NCBI GenBank assembly: GCA_009768925.2
Contig: VHIT02000036.1
Span: forward strand, 1 to 64,000
Source: Cryptosporidium bovis
Lineage: Eukaryota > Apicomplexa > Conoidasida > Eucoccidiorida > Cryptosporidiidae
DNA: 64,000 nucleotides
Reading direction: 5' to 3'
This document shows, piece after piece, positions 50,771-61,875 of the stretch. Positions within the stretch are counted from its first letter, which is position 1. The number at the start of each line of letters is the position of its first letter. The notes beneath the pieces are model-generated. The model was not told the origin of the DNA. It saw nothing but the letters and a program-made list of their open reading frames with translations, and made no database searches. A program made the position numbers and the translations under genes.

Positions 50771-53700
50771 CTAAAATAAAAGTTGATTTCCAAATAGTAA
50801 TCTAAATTTACTATACTCTGAATCAACTCTAGAGTTGCTATTGAAATTACTTCTATTGAAATTACTATTTCTTGGATTAGTGTTATTGTGAATACTAGTA
50901 ATGTTTCTGTTATCATTATTATGAGTATTGTTACTACTGCTACTGTTATTATTGTTATACAAGTCATTGTAATTATTATTATAGTATTTTTCATATTTAC
51001 TATTTGCTTCATTTCCATAATTTAAATCAATTAAATCATTCTGCGAAGCATTGTAGTTCATTGAAAACGAATGAATATTACTACTGCTGTAACCACTTTG
51101 ATTGTCGTTATAAAGATAATTATAGTGCGTGTTATAATTGCTATTTCTTTTGAGTGATTTAAAATGTTTTGGTAATAATGATTGTTTTATTTGCTTAAAT
51201 GTGTATGAAATAACAGGTCTTGCTGCTTGACGTCTTAAAAAAGACAAATATTTATCTATCATTCCTTTAAATGTTCTACATTTTCTTCTTTGTGTAAATG
51301 AACTTAATTCGAACAATACCTTGTTTAAAGATACAGAACCTCTATATGTTACTTCAGCTAGTATTGACGATATTCTTAAATAATTAAAATATAATATCTT
51401 TTTTTCTGTTATGTCATTATTCATAAACAAAGATGTTGAACCATTATTTATATCACCAATTAAAACATGATTAATATTATAATTACCGTTGTTGGTGTTA
51501 GCATTGTTAAAATTGGTATTATTATCGTTATTATCACTGTTATTGTTTGTTTCAATATAAATATTATCATAATTATTACCAACATTGCAGTTGCTAACAT
51601 AATTATTATTGTCGGTGTAAAATTCGATATTACAACCATTATTATTATTTGGGTTATTCACATTTGTATTACTAATATTATTTAATGCAATGCTAGTATT
51701 TGTTACATTAGTCTGAGTTTTAAAAAATATGTCATAATAACATGATGTTAGGTATTGCGTTATATTAACTTTGATCGGATTTACTCTTATTATTACACTT
51801 TCCAATATTCTTATGTTAAATAATTCCAACAATTTAATTTGCCTCATATTTATTCTTACTGACAAAACATGGCCATGACCTTGACTTGTATGACCATCAA
51901 TATACATTGGACATATTATTGGAACTTTTTCTTCAATACTCACATTATCACTATTAATATTATTATGTAAATTAGTGTTTACATTACAATTATTTTGCAT
52001 TGAATTGTGACCTTCATTGTAAAAAAAATCTTTATTTGCAACCAAATTGATAGATGAAGCATCGAACTCTATTATAGTTGATTTGTCTTTTTGTTTATTT
52101 GATAATAAAACAATGTTTATTTCTGTTGATCGGAAGTTAGAAAACATTCTTCTATCAATAAACATATCTATATTTAATTTATCAATTATAAACTCTACTT
52201 GTATATTATTATTTATTACTTGCATATTGTCACCATCAAAACTTTGTTGATTTTGTATATTATCTATCATTGTATATGATAACGGATTATTCATCAGATA
52301 TTTGTCTATCTCGTACTTTAATATATTGTTGATATTTTTATTATTTAAATCCTCAATGTTTTGTGATTTATTATTATTTATGCTCATTCTTTTGTTGTGT
52401 TTACTTATGTTATCATTCTGCTTCTCAAAGTCAATACTTAACATATTCAATATGCTTAGTCTATGATAGTTATTAATAGCAATATTATTATTATTATTAC
52501 AATTATTAAAGTCATTGTAGTTATTGCAAATGTCATCATTATTAATACTGTTATTTGTCTTAATGTTCTCGTTAAAGTAACTTGAAAATGAAATTGAAGA
52601 TGGAGTTCTAAAGGTAGAATGTATATTATTATTCACATAATATATGTCGCTATTGTTATCTAAGTTATTGGTATTGCCAATATTGTAACAATTAGTATTG
52701 TCATGATGAATAATGGTATTTGTCGAATTGTTATTGGAATAATATATTGATGGAGGAAGTGATGTATTGTTTATTCCATTTAAATTAGAAAATGCAACAG
52801 GTGTTAGATTATTGTTTGAAAATGTAACATTCGAGCTTGCTATTGAAGACAATAAATTAGAATTATTGCAATTACTTATAACAGAAACGTTACTTTGTTT
52901 TAATAATGTTGTTCTATAATCGAATGAATTTAAAACTTCGTTTATTGTTTGTACTCTATTCGAATCTATTGACAAAAATAACGAATTACAATACATTCTT
53001 ATATTTTGGTTGTATTTTAGCACATTCATGCAGAAGTTAATGAAAATTGGTGTCGTTTTTAATAATTCATATGTGTTATCATTATTTTCGTTTTCGTAAA
53101 AATCATTAATTATTAGCTTATCCTCGTATTCGTCAGTTTCACTAACTATAAATGCATTTTTATTATCTAAATAATACTCCGTTGATTTTTCCTCCATATT
53201 TTTATTGCTAATATTATTTAAATAATAGTCTTCATTATATTCTATTAAATGAATTTTATTATCACTGTTTATAATCTCATGCTCAGATAAGTTCCATAAT
53301 AAATTGTTTGATATGGCTATATGTATTGATAAAGGTAACATTTTTAATAACAATTCTAGTTTATTATTTTCTTTAAACAGTAATATTAAATCGATATTAT
53401 TTACATTTAATATTATCTGTTTAAATGTATTCATAAAATTCTCCTGGTCATAATGATAATTATGGTAACAATGATTATCGCTATTATTATCTTCAAACAA
53501 ACTTTCCGTGAATATACCATATTCTATTAGATTATTGTTATGAGTTTCATTGTATATGTTAATCTTTTTATATTCATTATATATACTAAATGTGGATTTA
53601 TTACGGTTGTTAGTGTATTTTCTCATATAGTTATTTATATATATTGAATTATTCTTGCAGTGATCTATTTTTATGTATGACGAATATAATAAAACGCCGT

Positions 53701-56700
53701 TGACTCTGTATTTACATTCAATGCAATCCATTTTATCTATATTAAATATTTTCATTGTTTCATTGCAATTATTGTATTCATCAACCACTTTTATTGTATT
53801 ATAAATTGGATTTTTATTTAGTATTGTCGACAATAAATCATCAATATCGTTAATATTCGACGTTAAATTCAAATTATTACAATCCTCATAAATATTATTA
53901 TTTGTTTGTCTTGAATGTATATCTCTACTATTGATAATATATGTATTAACAAACAGATTATTTATTTGTACGTTTAATTTTAGATTATTGAGTATTTGTA
54001 TATTCAAGTTGCTACTATTGCTGCTATTATTGCAATTATTATTATATTTAATTATTTTTAAAAAGGCTTCAAAATATATTAGTAATAGCATATTTAACGA
54101 TAATTTTATTGAATCTATTACTATTATATCATCATCTTCCTTTGTGTTTTTAGTTAAATTAATATTAAACAGTGCCTTTCCAATATGTAGAAAATTTATT
54201 ATTTTTGTTTTACTATTGAAACTAGAAATTAATTTGATGTTATTTACAGTGTTACCACTTTTTTTAGCTTCATTTATCAATATCAAAGTATTGTATTTCA
54301 ATGGATATGCTTCGACAAATAAAAACATGTCATTAATATTAAACTTAAATTTTCTAGTTACATGATGATGATTATTACTGTTTTGTAGATTTAACATTGC
54401 TTTGTTTATTATTAATCCAAAAAATTCATATTTGATGTGTATATCACTGAGTGTTGCATTCAATTTATAGTGTAACTTACCAAATAATATATCCATTATT
54501 CCATTCTCTCCTTTTTTCACTTGTTTTATTTCATTTTTATATTTATATTCCATACAAGTTACACAATAATACATTTTAATATTATGAAAATTGTCATAAT
54601 CAAAAAATAATTCCATTATTTGTGTTATTGTGTTTGCTTTCTCATTATTTATATTTACAGTCAATATATTATTACTCATATGCATCTTCGTTTTTAAATT
54701 CCTATTAATATATAAATCCCTTTCTATTCCATTTAACAATAAATCTATATTGATTTCAGAGTTAACATGATTGTTATATTTTAAAGCTAGCTTTGATGTG
54801 TTAACTAGATTGTGTATAATTGAATATTTTTTGTCGAATTTACCGTGTATATTATTAAAAATTACCGAGTTTAAATTAATATTAAGACCATCTTGAATAT
54901 TTAATGCACCCTTTATTTTTTTAATATTTGATTTATCTCCATATTCGATATTTAATAGATAATCTATTTTTCCAAGTATAATGTCTATTGATTGATTATC
55001 ATAAATATATCTATTCTTATCATTACTACCTTTTGTGTATGGCGATATTGATATTTTCATCTTATTATCAACATTGAGTGATATTTTAACTACTTTTTCA
55101 TTTATAAAAGTATTATTGTTAATGCTATTATTACCGTATTCATTCCTTTTATTGTTCCTATACTTAAATCTGCTCCCTCTTTTTATTATTTCCATTAATG
55201 GTAGTAATTTTTTATATGATTCATATGAATTAATATTGCTTATTTTCATTTCTAACTTATTATTTGAATATATTGATATACTTAAATCACTATTAATTGT
55301 TTTGTTTCCTTCAATAGTTCTATTTATATTATTATATATTCTTCTTACATCAAAAAACAGACATTTAATATCCATAATTAGTTCATTTCTTGAATATATT
55401 ACATTATTATAAATATTATTCACTGAATTATGCATATTTAACGCAAAATTATGAGTATATCCAAATATGTTAAATGGATTATAATCTGGATTTATTAGTA
55501 GTTTAGAATTATCAAACCTATAAAGTAAATAATTCGGCAAATTATAACATTCTTTATCGTCACAATTTGACTTTACATTACTTATATGTTTTGTACGTAT
55601 GTGTATTCTCAATAAATCAAAATTAATATCAATAATTGGTACATTAAATTTATTATTTACATCTATTATCCTTTTCCAATTCATATCCTCACTAGGTGAT
55701 ACATCATTATTACTACTCACTTTGAAACTGTGTATATAGGAATCATCTTTTGAAAATAAGATACAATTGTTTTGAGTTGAAACAGTGTTTTTGTCGTTTA
55801 GTAGTATATTATTTAATTCGTAAAAATGTATTGAACAGTTCCTGATGTCGAAATCAAATATATTGTTACATGAAAACACTATTGGATGTTTTCTAGAATA
55901 AGACAATAATTTTCCTAAACGAATGGTTATCGGTGGGTGAAATAACTGATAATATGATATATAAACGTATTTATATATATATTCAAAAAGTGATTCCATG
56001 TAATGAATATTATTGAGTATTAACATTTTCAAACAATCAACTTCTAAAATAAATCTTTTTGAATCAAAGTATATCAGGCCATTGTTAATATTTTCTAAAT
56101 TATTTTTTACATTATTTTGATCACCTAATATATGTAACAACAATAAATCACCATTTATAGATAAATCTAGTAATCTTCTTAGTTGCTTTTTTAAACATAT
56201 CGGTGACTCAATTTTAATTGATTTAAATGGAATGTCAGATCTTAGTCTAATTTTATTTGAGCTAATGATGTTATTGCTTTTAGAATCAATAACATCCATA
56301 TTATTGATAACAATGTCATAATTACCATATTCATTACATCTATATAAACTTAAATATTTTATGATTAGCTTAAAATTATTATAGAAATTAACATTTATGT
56401 CCTCAAAGTTGAAATACCAAGTGTACTTTTTCCCAGATTTTGATATTATTATATCAGGAATAGTCCAATTTTCAATATTCCTATTTAATACCTCTAAAGG
56501 ACTAATGTCTGTTACTAACTTTGTTAGTTTATTCTTCAAAATACTAAACTCATTGTAGTAATTGGTTCTCTTTTCAATATAATAATCGATATTTCCCTCA
56601 AATTTATTATTTACACCATAATATATTTTATGCAGACTACTATTTTTCAGTGAAATTGAATCAACCGTAAAACATGAAAACAAATATAAATATATCGGAA

Positions 56701-59230
56701 TATAACTCAAACTCAAATCTCCATCTACTTTGGATACTCTCAATGAAATTTTTTTATAATCCCAAGGAATATTTATTAATACTTCCTTTCCCTTAACTAA
56801 AAATAGTTTGGACTCTTTAATGAAATCAACTTTTTGGTATCTAAAGGATTTAATTTGTTGATTAAAACAACCATATTTATGAATGCAAGTGGTATCAGAA
56901 TCATGTTTGTCATTAATGTCACCTGATCTAATTAAATAATTAAATGATATATCCTCCAAATCAACAAAGTCTTTCATAGAGAACAATTTCAAGTCTTTAA
57001 ACAGCATTGAACAATTTCGATTTAATGAAGTATTACACAATTTTAAATGTTTTACAATTAATGTAAAATATCTATTATCATTATTTAAATTATAGTCACA
57101 ACAGTTTTCAACAATTATTCTCCAGTCATACCTTTCATTTGGGCCAAAAGAATCAATAAAACAGCTTTCACAATGATTATTTGTAGTATCATGTTTATTT
57201 TTTAAGTCAAATAACTCATTATTTGAGAGACTAATATTTCTTGTTTGAATAATCAAATCTTTAATGTCAAAGTAAAACAATAAATTAGTATCGATATTTG
57301 GATTGTTTTTTATTTCTAATAGTTTACTATTATTTTCAATTGTGAAATAACTATTTATAATATCATTCTCATCAGGTTCTGTCCTCAGAGGTATATTTAA
57401 AATTTCATTTGTGAACTCAACCCTGTAATTGTCTATGTATGTTGAAGAGTTTTCACTATCGATTTTCAATAAATACTTTCTAAATCTAATTAACTGTAAA
57501 AATAAGGACAAATTTTGATAAAATCCATTTTCCTTCCAAAATCCAAATACCTTTTGTATACTATTGCGGAAGTACAATTTAATTGAATTATTACTTGATG
57601 ACTCAAATAGTGACTTGTACCTATCAACTATAAACATTCTATCGAAAATAATATGCCCATCTTTTATTTCATTTAAATCCGAAGTTTTTGTAAAAACTGA
57701 GAAACCACTATTTTTATCCGGGTTTGAGTATATGATAGAATTACCTGTTACCATTCTACTTAACGACAATAACTTAAAGCTTTTAATAATTCTTTCTGAT
57801 TTTTTACTTTCGGCCCTATACTTGCTGCTTTTTTTCTTAAAATCTAACTCATTATAGGAAAAATTTTCGAATTCCCCAGAAGAATCATCATCAAATATAT
57901 CCGAGTAACCACCAGTAATTTCATTCTTCACAAAATATTCTTTGTAGTATTGAATCATCAAGTTTGACTCAAATTCATCAAATATTAGCTCAAATCCAGA
58001 GCTTGTTTTTGTATTATCACAAAATATTATAACTGGGTTCAGTATATTACAGTTAACCTTTATTTGCTCATGAAAATTATAGTTATAATTATTATCACTA
58101 TTGACATCAAATCTATTTGAATTCGTTATTTGAGTATCTGGAGAAAAATCATTAATATTCATTGAATTTTCTTCTCTTTTATGAATTTTAGTGCGATTCC
58201 TGTTATTTTTAATATATATGTGATATATATATATAAGCTCACAAATTACTTCTACAACTAGTGTAAACCAAAGCCTGTTTGTGTGAATATTCAGATTCTC
58301 AAGCTTAAAAATGTTTATATTAGAACAATAAATTGAGTGCATTAATTTTATATCCACATTTAATTCATCTTTAATGTATAGTAAAGGTGGGAATCCAAAA
58401 CTAGTGTTAGGAATATCATCGCAGATACCTGATTTAAATTGATTAATTATGTACTTTAATACGCTATCATTGCTTTTTACTTCATTATAATCAATTTCCC
58501 CTTTAGAGTTCATGTAATCTGCGTAACACCTTTTATATGAAATAGTATTTTCGGTTGGATATACAATAAAATAGGCGTTATTTAATTTTAAATTAAACAT
58601 CACTCCGCCAATATGTGTTTTAGCACTCATAAAAAGTGAATTAATAACTAATTTAAGTACGACACCATACCTTATGCTTCTTTCACAACGTCTACATATA
58701 TTATCACTTATTTTCTGTTGATCATTGCAACTGCAATCTGTGAGCATTGAATTAAATTCAATATTGTGAAATTCGATTTGAAATGTTCTTGATATTATTT
58801 GTATTATTACAATTAATATTAAATTTCTAATTATTCCAATGTCATTGTTTATGATATCGTTTTTATCCTCAACATAATTACTTGATTTTTGATTCCCAAT
58901 ATTTTTTACATTAACACCAATATTATTTCCAAACTCATTGTTATTTATATAAAATTTCAATTTGCAGCTACTGAGAACTAATTTAAGCTTCCATGATCTA
59001 ATTTTTAATGAAACATCTGTAAGAAGTATCTCTAAGTCACTAATGCTGTAGTTCTGCAAATATCTATTGTCTATATTTATTTTTAAATATTTAAGCGAGA
59101 AAAGACCAGAGGCTGAAAACAACACATTCAAACCTTTTTTCTTTAGTGCCTTGTTTATTAATACACCCAAAATAAATATAATTGAACATATTAATAATAA
59201 AATTGTAATTAAAAATTTTATTACATTCAT
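50771..59230 (-). CDS. bridge-like lipid transfer protein, FMP27/Hobbit/BLTP2 type
   Basis: 2819 residues. An N-terminal membrane anchor (about 4-27, FLITILLLICSIIFILGVLI) is followed by LFSLKYLKINIDNRYL and ISDLEILLTDVSLKI, the start pattern of the KIAA0100/FMP27/SABRE family. The middle is long, beta-rich and asparagine-rich. The conserved C-terminal end, at about 2605-2690, reads YFNYLRISSILAEVTYRG, then a strand pair, then KGMIDKYLSFLRRQAARPV and FKQIKQSLL. This resembles the family's (F/Y)KYIRI..V.VSY...W.DL...K.DV...L end. These proteins form a hydrophobic groove bridging ER and plasma membrane. Low-complexity runs (NNNN, NNNSNNS) interrupt the fold, as is common in this genome. The assignment rests on both ends; the middle matches nothing by eye. 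Confidence 0.75.
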   Translation of the reverse strand: MNVIKFLITILLLICSIIFILGVLINKALKKKGLNVLFSASGLFSLKYLKINIDNRYLQNYSISDLEILLTDVSLKIRSWKLKLVLSSCKLKFYINNNEFGNNIGVNVKNIGNQKSSNYVEDKNDIINNDIGIIRNLILIVIIQIISRTFQIEFHNIEFNSMLTDCSCNDQQKISDNICRRCERSIRYGVVLKLVINSLFMSAKTHIGGVMFNLKLNNAYFIVYPTENTISYKRCYADYMNSKGEIDYNEVKSNDSVLKYIINQFKSGICDDIPNTSFGFPPLLYIKDELNVDIKLMHSIYCSNINIFKLENLNIHTNRLWFTLVVEVICELIYIYHIYIKNNRNRTKIHKREENSMNINDFSPDTQITNSNRFDVNSDNNYNYNFHEQIKVNCNILNPVIIFCDNTKTSSGFELIFDEFESNLMIQYYKEYFVKNEITGGYSDIFDDDSSGEFENFSYNELDFKKKSSKYRAESKKSERIIKSFKLLSLSRMVTGNSIIYSNPDKNSGFSVFTKTSDLNEIKDGHIIFDRMFIVDRYKSLFESSSNNSIKLYFRNSIQKVFGFWKENGFYQNLSLFLQLIRFRKYLLKIDSENSSTYIDNYRVEFTNEILNIPLRTEPDENDIINSYFTIENNSKLLEIKNNPNIDTNLLFYFDIKDLIIQTRNISLSNNELFDLKNKHDTTNNHCESCFIDSFGPNERYDWRIIVENCCDYNLNNDNRYFTLIVKHLKLCNTSLNRNCSMLFKDLKLFSMKDFVDLEDISFNYLIRSGDINDKHDSDTTCIHKYGCFNQQIKSFRYQKVDFIKESKLFLVKGKEVLINIPWDYKKISLRVSKVDGDLSLSYIPIYLYLFSCFTVDSISLKNSSLHKIYYGVNNKFEGNIDYYIEKRTNYYNEFSILKNKLTKLVTDISPLEVLNRNIENWTIPDIIISKSGKKYTWYFNFEDINVNFYNNFKLIIKYLSLYRCNEYGNYDIVINNMDVIDSKSNNIISSNKIRLRSDIPFKSIKIESPICLKKQLRRLLDLSINGDLLLLHILGDQNNVKNNLENINNGLIYFDSKRFILEVDCLKMLILNNIHYMESLFEYIYKYVYISYYQLFHPPITIRLGKLLSYSRKHPIVFSCNNIFDFDIRNCSIHFYELNNILLNDKNTVSTQNNCILFSKDDSYIHSFKVSSNNDVSPSEDMNWKRIIDVNNKFNVPIIDINFDLLRIHIRTKHISNVKSNCDDKECYNLPNYLLYRFDNSKLLINPDYNPFNIFGYTHNFALNMHNSVNNIYNNVIYSRNELIMDIKCLFFDVRRIYNNINRTIEGNKTINSDLSISIYSNNKLEMKISNINSYESYKKLLPLMEIIKRGSRFKYRNNKRNEYGNNSINNNTFINEKVVKISLNVDNKMKISISPYTKGSNDKNRYIYDNQSIDIILGKIDYLLNIEYGDKSNIKKIKGALNIQDGLNINLNSVIFNNIHGKFDKKYSIIHNLVNTSKLALKYNNHVNSEINIDLLLNGIERDLYINRNLKTKMHMSNNILTVNINNEKANTITQIMELFFDYDNFHNIKMYYCVTCMEYKYKNEIKQVKKGENGIMDILFGKLHYKLNATLSDIHIKYEFFGLIINKAMLNLQNSNNHHHVTRKFKFNINDMFLFVEAYPLKYNTLILINEAKKSGNTVNNIKLISSFNSKTKIINFLHIGKALFNINLTKNTKEDDDIIVIDSIKLSLNMLLLIYFEAFLKIIKYNNNCNNSSNSSNLNIQILNNLKLNVQINNLFVNTYIINSRDIHSRQTNNNIYEDCNNLNLTSNINDIDDLLSTILNKNPIYNTIKVVDEYNNCNETMKIFNIDKMDCIECKYRVNGVLLYSSYIKIDHCKNNSIYINNYMRKYTNNRNKSTFSIYNEYKKINIYNETHNNNLIEYGIFTESLFEDNNSDNHCYHNYHYDQENFMNTFKQIILNVNNIDLILLFKENNKLELLLKMLPLSIHIAISNNLLWNLSEHEIINSDNKIHLIEYNEDYYLNNISNKNMEEKSTEYYLDNKNAFIVSETDEYEDKLIINDFYENENNDNTYELLKTTPIFINFCMNVLKYNQNIRMYCNSLFLSIDSNRVQTINEVLNSFDYRTTLLKQSNVSVISNCNNSNLLSSIASSNVTFSNNNLTPVAFSNLNGINNTSLPPSIYYSNNNSTNTIIHHDNTNCYNIGNTNNLDNNSDIYYVNNNIHSTFRTPSSISFSSYFNENIKTNNSINNDDICNNYNDFNNCNNNNNIAINNYHRLSILNMLSIDFEKQNDNISKHNKRMSINNNKSQNIEDLNNKNINNILKYEIDKYLMNNPLSYTMIDNIQNQQSFDGDNMQVINNNIQVEFIIDKLNIDMFIDRRMFSNFRSTEINIVLLSNKQKDKSTIIEFDASSINLVANKDFFYNEGHNSMQNNCNVNTNLHNNINSDNVSIEEKVPIICPMYIDGHTSQGHGHVLSVRINMRQIKLLELFNIRILESVIIRVNPIKVNITQYLTSCYYDIFFKTQTNVTNTSIALNNISNTNVNNPNNNNGCNIEFYTDNNNYVSNCNVGNNYDNIYIETNNNSDNNDNNTNFNNANTNNGNYNINHVLIGDINNGSTSLFMNNDITEKKILYFNYLRISSILAEVTYRGSVSLNKVLFELSSFTQRRKCRTFKGMIDKYLSFLRRQAARPVISYTFKQIKQSLLPKHFKSLKRNSNYNTHYNYLYNDNQSGYSSSNIHSFSMNYNASQNDLIDLNYGNEANSKYEKYYNNNYNDLYNNNNSSSSNNTHNNDNRNITSIHNNTNPRNSNFNRSNFNSNSRVDSEYSKFRLLFGNQLLF

Positions 59231-59503
59231 TATTCTTACTTATTTTAAAAGATTGTCGTTCATCCAGTGTTTATTTTTTGGTATATATATATAGAACATC
59301 AAACTTCCATAATGCTATATACCACACATGTATTTCACACAACTTTTAAGATGTTTATTTAATACACTTTTTTTCCACTCAGTACCTTTAAAGGCCTTTC
59401 AGGAAGAGCATATTCCTGGCGCGCTGGTATTGGCGGTAATGTCACAAAAGACTTGATTCTAAACTGTTGATAATATTTCTTGATATAAAAAAATACCTAA
59501 ACA
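59231..59503. promoter_or_regulatory. divergent promoter, lipid-transfer gene and BUD20
   Basis: 273 bases between two divergent starts. TGGCGCGC at 59417-59424 and ATTGGCGGTAAT at 59429-59440 lie 64-87 bases before the BUD20 start. The second matches the right arm of the palindrome upstream of the second V-ATPase c gene. These are the best promoter words in the window. Confidence 0.5.
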
Positions 59504-59997
59504 ATGGGTCTTGGACAGAGGAGATCAAGAAAAACTGGAAAGTCAAGTAAAAAGGCTTTGGGTAAATACGTTAAAACAAAAAGAAGGACAAAAGATTTCG
59601 AAACAGGTGCGTTTGTAGATATTTTTTAAGACTTTTTAAATTATACACTACTTAGTTCAAAAAGACTACTATAAAGGTGTTGAATTGCCATTTGATCCTG
59701 ATTTGCCTGGAAATGGTAAGTGGAATTTTTATCCGCTCATTCTTATTCCGCAAATTTATTGTTATTTACACCCTTTTAGGACAATTTTACTGTATTACTT
59801 GTGCAAGATACTTCATAAATTCCTCGTCACTGCTTTCACATAACAAGAGTAAAGATCATAAAAGGCTGTAAGTTTTCAGTTAAATTCACATACTATAATT
59901 AATGCTATTTTTTCAAATCTAAAGCCTGAACAGAATTAAGACTGAGGAGGCTTGGACTGAGAACCATGCAATGTTGGCAGCAGAAATGACAATGTGA
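59504..59997 (+). CDS. BUD20: BUD20/ZNF593 zinc-finger ribosome-export factor, four exons
   Basis: Exons are 59504-59606, 59656-59715, 59780-59867 and 59925-59997. Introns of 49, 64 and 57 bases have GT-AG ends (donors GTGCGT, GTAAGT, GTAAGT), and the joined frame of 324 bases gives 107 residues with no stop. The protein starts MGLGQRRSRKTGKSSKK, has a basic region, then DPDLPGNGQFYC, a C2H2 zinc finger (YCITCARYF...SHNKSKDH) and KRLLNRIKTEEAW. This matches BUD20/ZNF593: RTKDL..., DLPG.GQ.YC..CARYF, H...KVHK.RLK. BUD20 shuttles with the pre-60S ribosome. Four exons in 494 bases is striking beside the long intronless genes around it. Confidence 0.92.
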
Positions 59998-60978
59998 ATT
60001 GCATAAGTTTCAAAATTAGATAAATATGCCAATTCGAAAAGGAGTATCAAACTATTTCTAATTTTTAATGTATATACATTACATTATATAATAAATATCT
60101 TAAAATATTATGTACGTATTAATTAAAAGCTAGTACATTTGTCTTTTTAGTTAAAATATAAACACATTTTACCCAGTATATTTTTTAATTTATATTTTCG
60201 TTTACTTTCTAAACCTTGTGTCACTTTTAATTCTAATTCCTATACTAAACTATGATTCTATCACATAAAATAACAAGGAGGCATAAAATAAATGTTTAAT
60301 GCTCGTAACGTATTGCTCAATTCTATTGTTTTAATTCACTGGTATTGGGTTTGAATGCAATTTAAAAAAAACTAAATGTATTTATGCAACGAATCAAAAA
60401 AGAATCAAAGAATGTCTATATTCGGACATTTGATTGCGTTTGATGTGGTTAGCAATTATTTAATGATTATATAAACTAAACAATGAAAATAAACGCGTGA
60501 TAAAGTCAAAAATAGAAAAGATATTGCAACCAAAAAGTGTGGAGGGCCATTTGAAACAAAACACAGATACCCTTTCTTTATCGAAACAAATAATATTTGA
60601 ATGTTGTACAAAAGTACTGCCACTACACCATCCCAAGTCCTTTCATAAATGTTTATTTTAATTTCACCTGTTCATCCTCAAGGCTAAAAGAAGTCTTGGC
60701 GGTAAAAAGATTGTCTCATGGCGGATAAAGATAATAAATTGTATGTTGGTATTTTTTTCCTGCAAAAATAAGGTGGAAAGTGAGAGAAAACGTAAAATAG
60801 AAAAAAATAATTTAGGGATTTTTATCTGAAGAGAATAGAAGATAAAACAATACGATTTTACTATCATAATATATACGTATTAGTCATTCGAAGGCAAAAC
60901 AACTTCTTATTTTTGAGAAAAGGTAACCATAAGTTTTGAAAAAATTGAAATATACATTAAGTTTATATTCTAATAAAA
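59998..60978. promoter_or_regulatory. intergenic upstream of first V-ATPase c gene
   Basis: About 1 kb, AT-rich. Two GGCGG words, GGCGGT at 60698-60703 and GGCGGA at 60720-60725, lie about 22 bases apart and 255-280 bases before the V-ATPase start. No RNA gene is seen, and the minus-strand frame at 60664-60867 looks accidental. Confidence 0.4.
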
Positions 60979-61473
60979 ATGGCACCATTATGCACTCCAA
61001 CGGCAACTTTATTTGGAATGTTGGGTTCAACACTTGCCACAGCACTAGCTAATTTAGGTGCAGCTTACGGAACGGCAAAATCAGGTTTAGCTATTGCCTC
61101 TAGTGGTGTAATGAGGCCAGATTTAGTTATGAGATCTATCATCCCAGCTGTTATGGCAGGTATATTGGGTGTATATGGTTTGATAGTTGGTGTAATAATA
61201 TGTTCTCAACTAAGGACTGATTACTCACTATATCAAGGTTATTGCCATCTCGCGGCAGGTATTATTTCTGGATTCAGCTGTGCTGCAAGTGGATTTACTA
61301 TAGGAGTTGCAGGTGATGCAGGAATTCGTGGTACTGCTCAACAATCCAAGTTATTTGTTGCATCCATGCTCGTGTTAATTTTTGGCGAGGCTCTTGCCAT
61401 TTATGGTATTATTGTTTCTTTAGTTCTTATTTCAAGTCCAAACGGTGCAAATCTTTGCATTCCTATTCAATAA
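60979..61473 (+). CDS. V-type ATPase proteolipid subunit c, copy 1
   Basis: 164 residues with four membrane helices in the duplicated proteolipid fold. Visible hallmarks are LANLGAAYGTAKSGLAIAS, MRPDLVMRSIIPAVMAGILGVYGLIV, and the last helix LIFGEALAIYGIIVSL, where E137 is the proton-carrying glutamate. IGVAGDAGIRGTAQQ is the usual cytosolic loop. Subunit c forms the rotor ring of the V-ATPase, which acidifies organelles and energises membranes. A paralogue follows 1.5 kb downstream on the same strand. Intact; the start is the ATG at 60979. Confidence 0.95.
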   Translation: MAPLCTPTATLFGMLGSTLATALANLGAAYGTAKSGLAIASSGVMRPDLVMRSIIPAVMAGILGVYGLIVGVIICSQLRTDYSLYQGYCHLAAGIISGFSCAASGFTIGVAGDAGIRGTAQQSKLFVASMLVLIFGEALAIYGIIVSLVLISSPNGANLCIPIQ

Positions 61474-61875
61474 TAATATTAAATGAATCATTGTTATTAA
61501 TATTAGGATAGATAATATAATTTTACATTAGTCTTTTCTCTTTAAATTTTGTTCCACTTACATTGACTACCTCAAACATTTATGTATGAAGATTGTCTTT
61601 GATTGTACGGTCGTTAAACCAATGTATTTCAGTAATCACGAAGAAAAGGAGAAACTAACGCTTAATTTATAATAATTACGAAACCTAATTGAAGATTCCT
61701 ACCTGTACCCTATCTATTAATATCAAACTTATTATGGATATTTTCGTTTGCATATTTATCCCATTGAACGACGTAATGTTAAAAAGTTAATGTACAGTTA
61801 AATTTAGACCTTTTTATCTTTATTTAATACCTTACATCAAGTAAAATGATTTATTCTCCATAATTTGACATTGCT
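61474..61875. other. intergenic, 3' ends of V-ATPase c and NOP10
   Basis: 402 AT-rich bases between two converging genes. Nothing recognisable. Confidence 0.45.
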
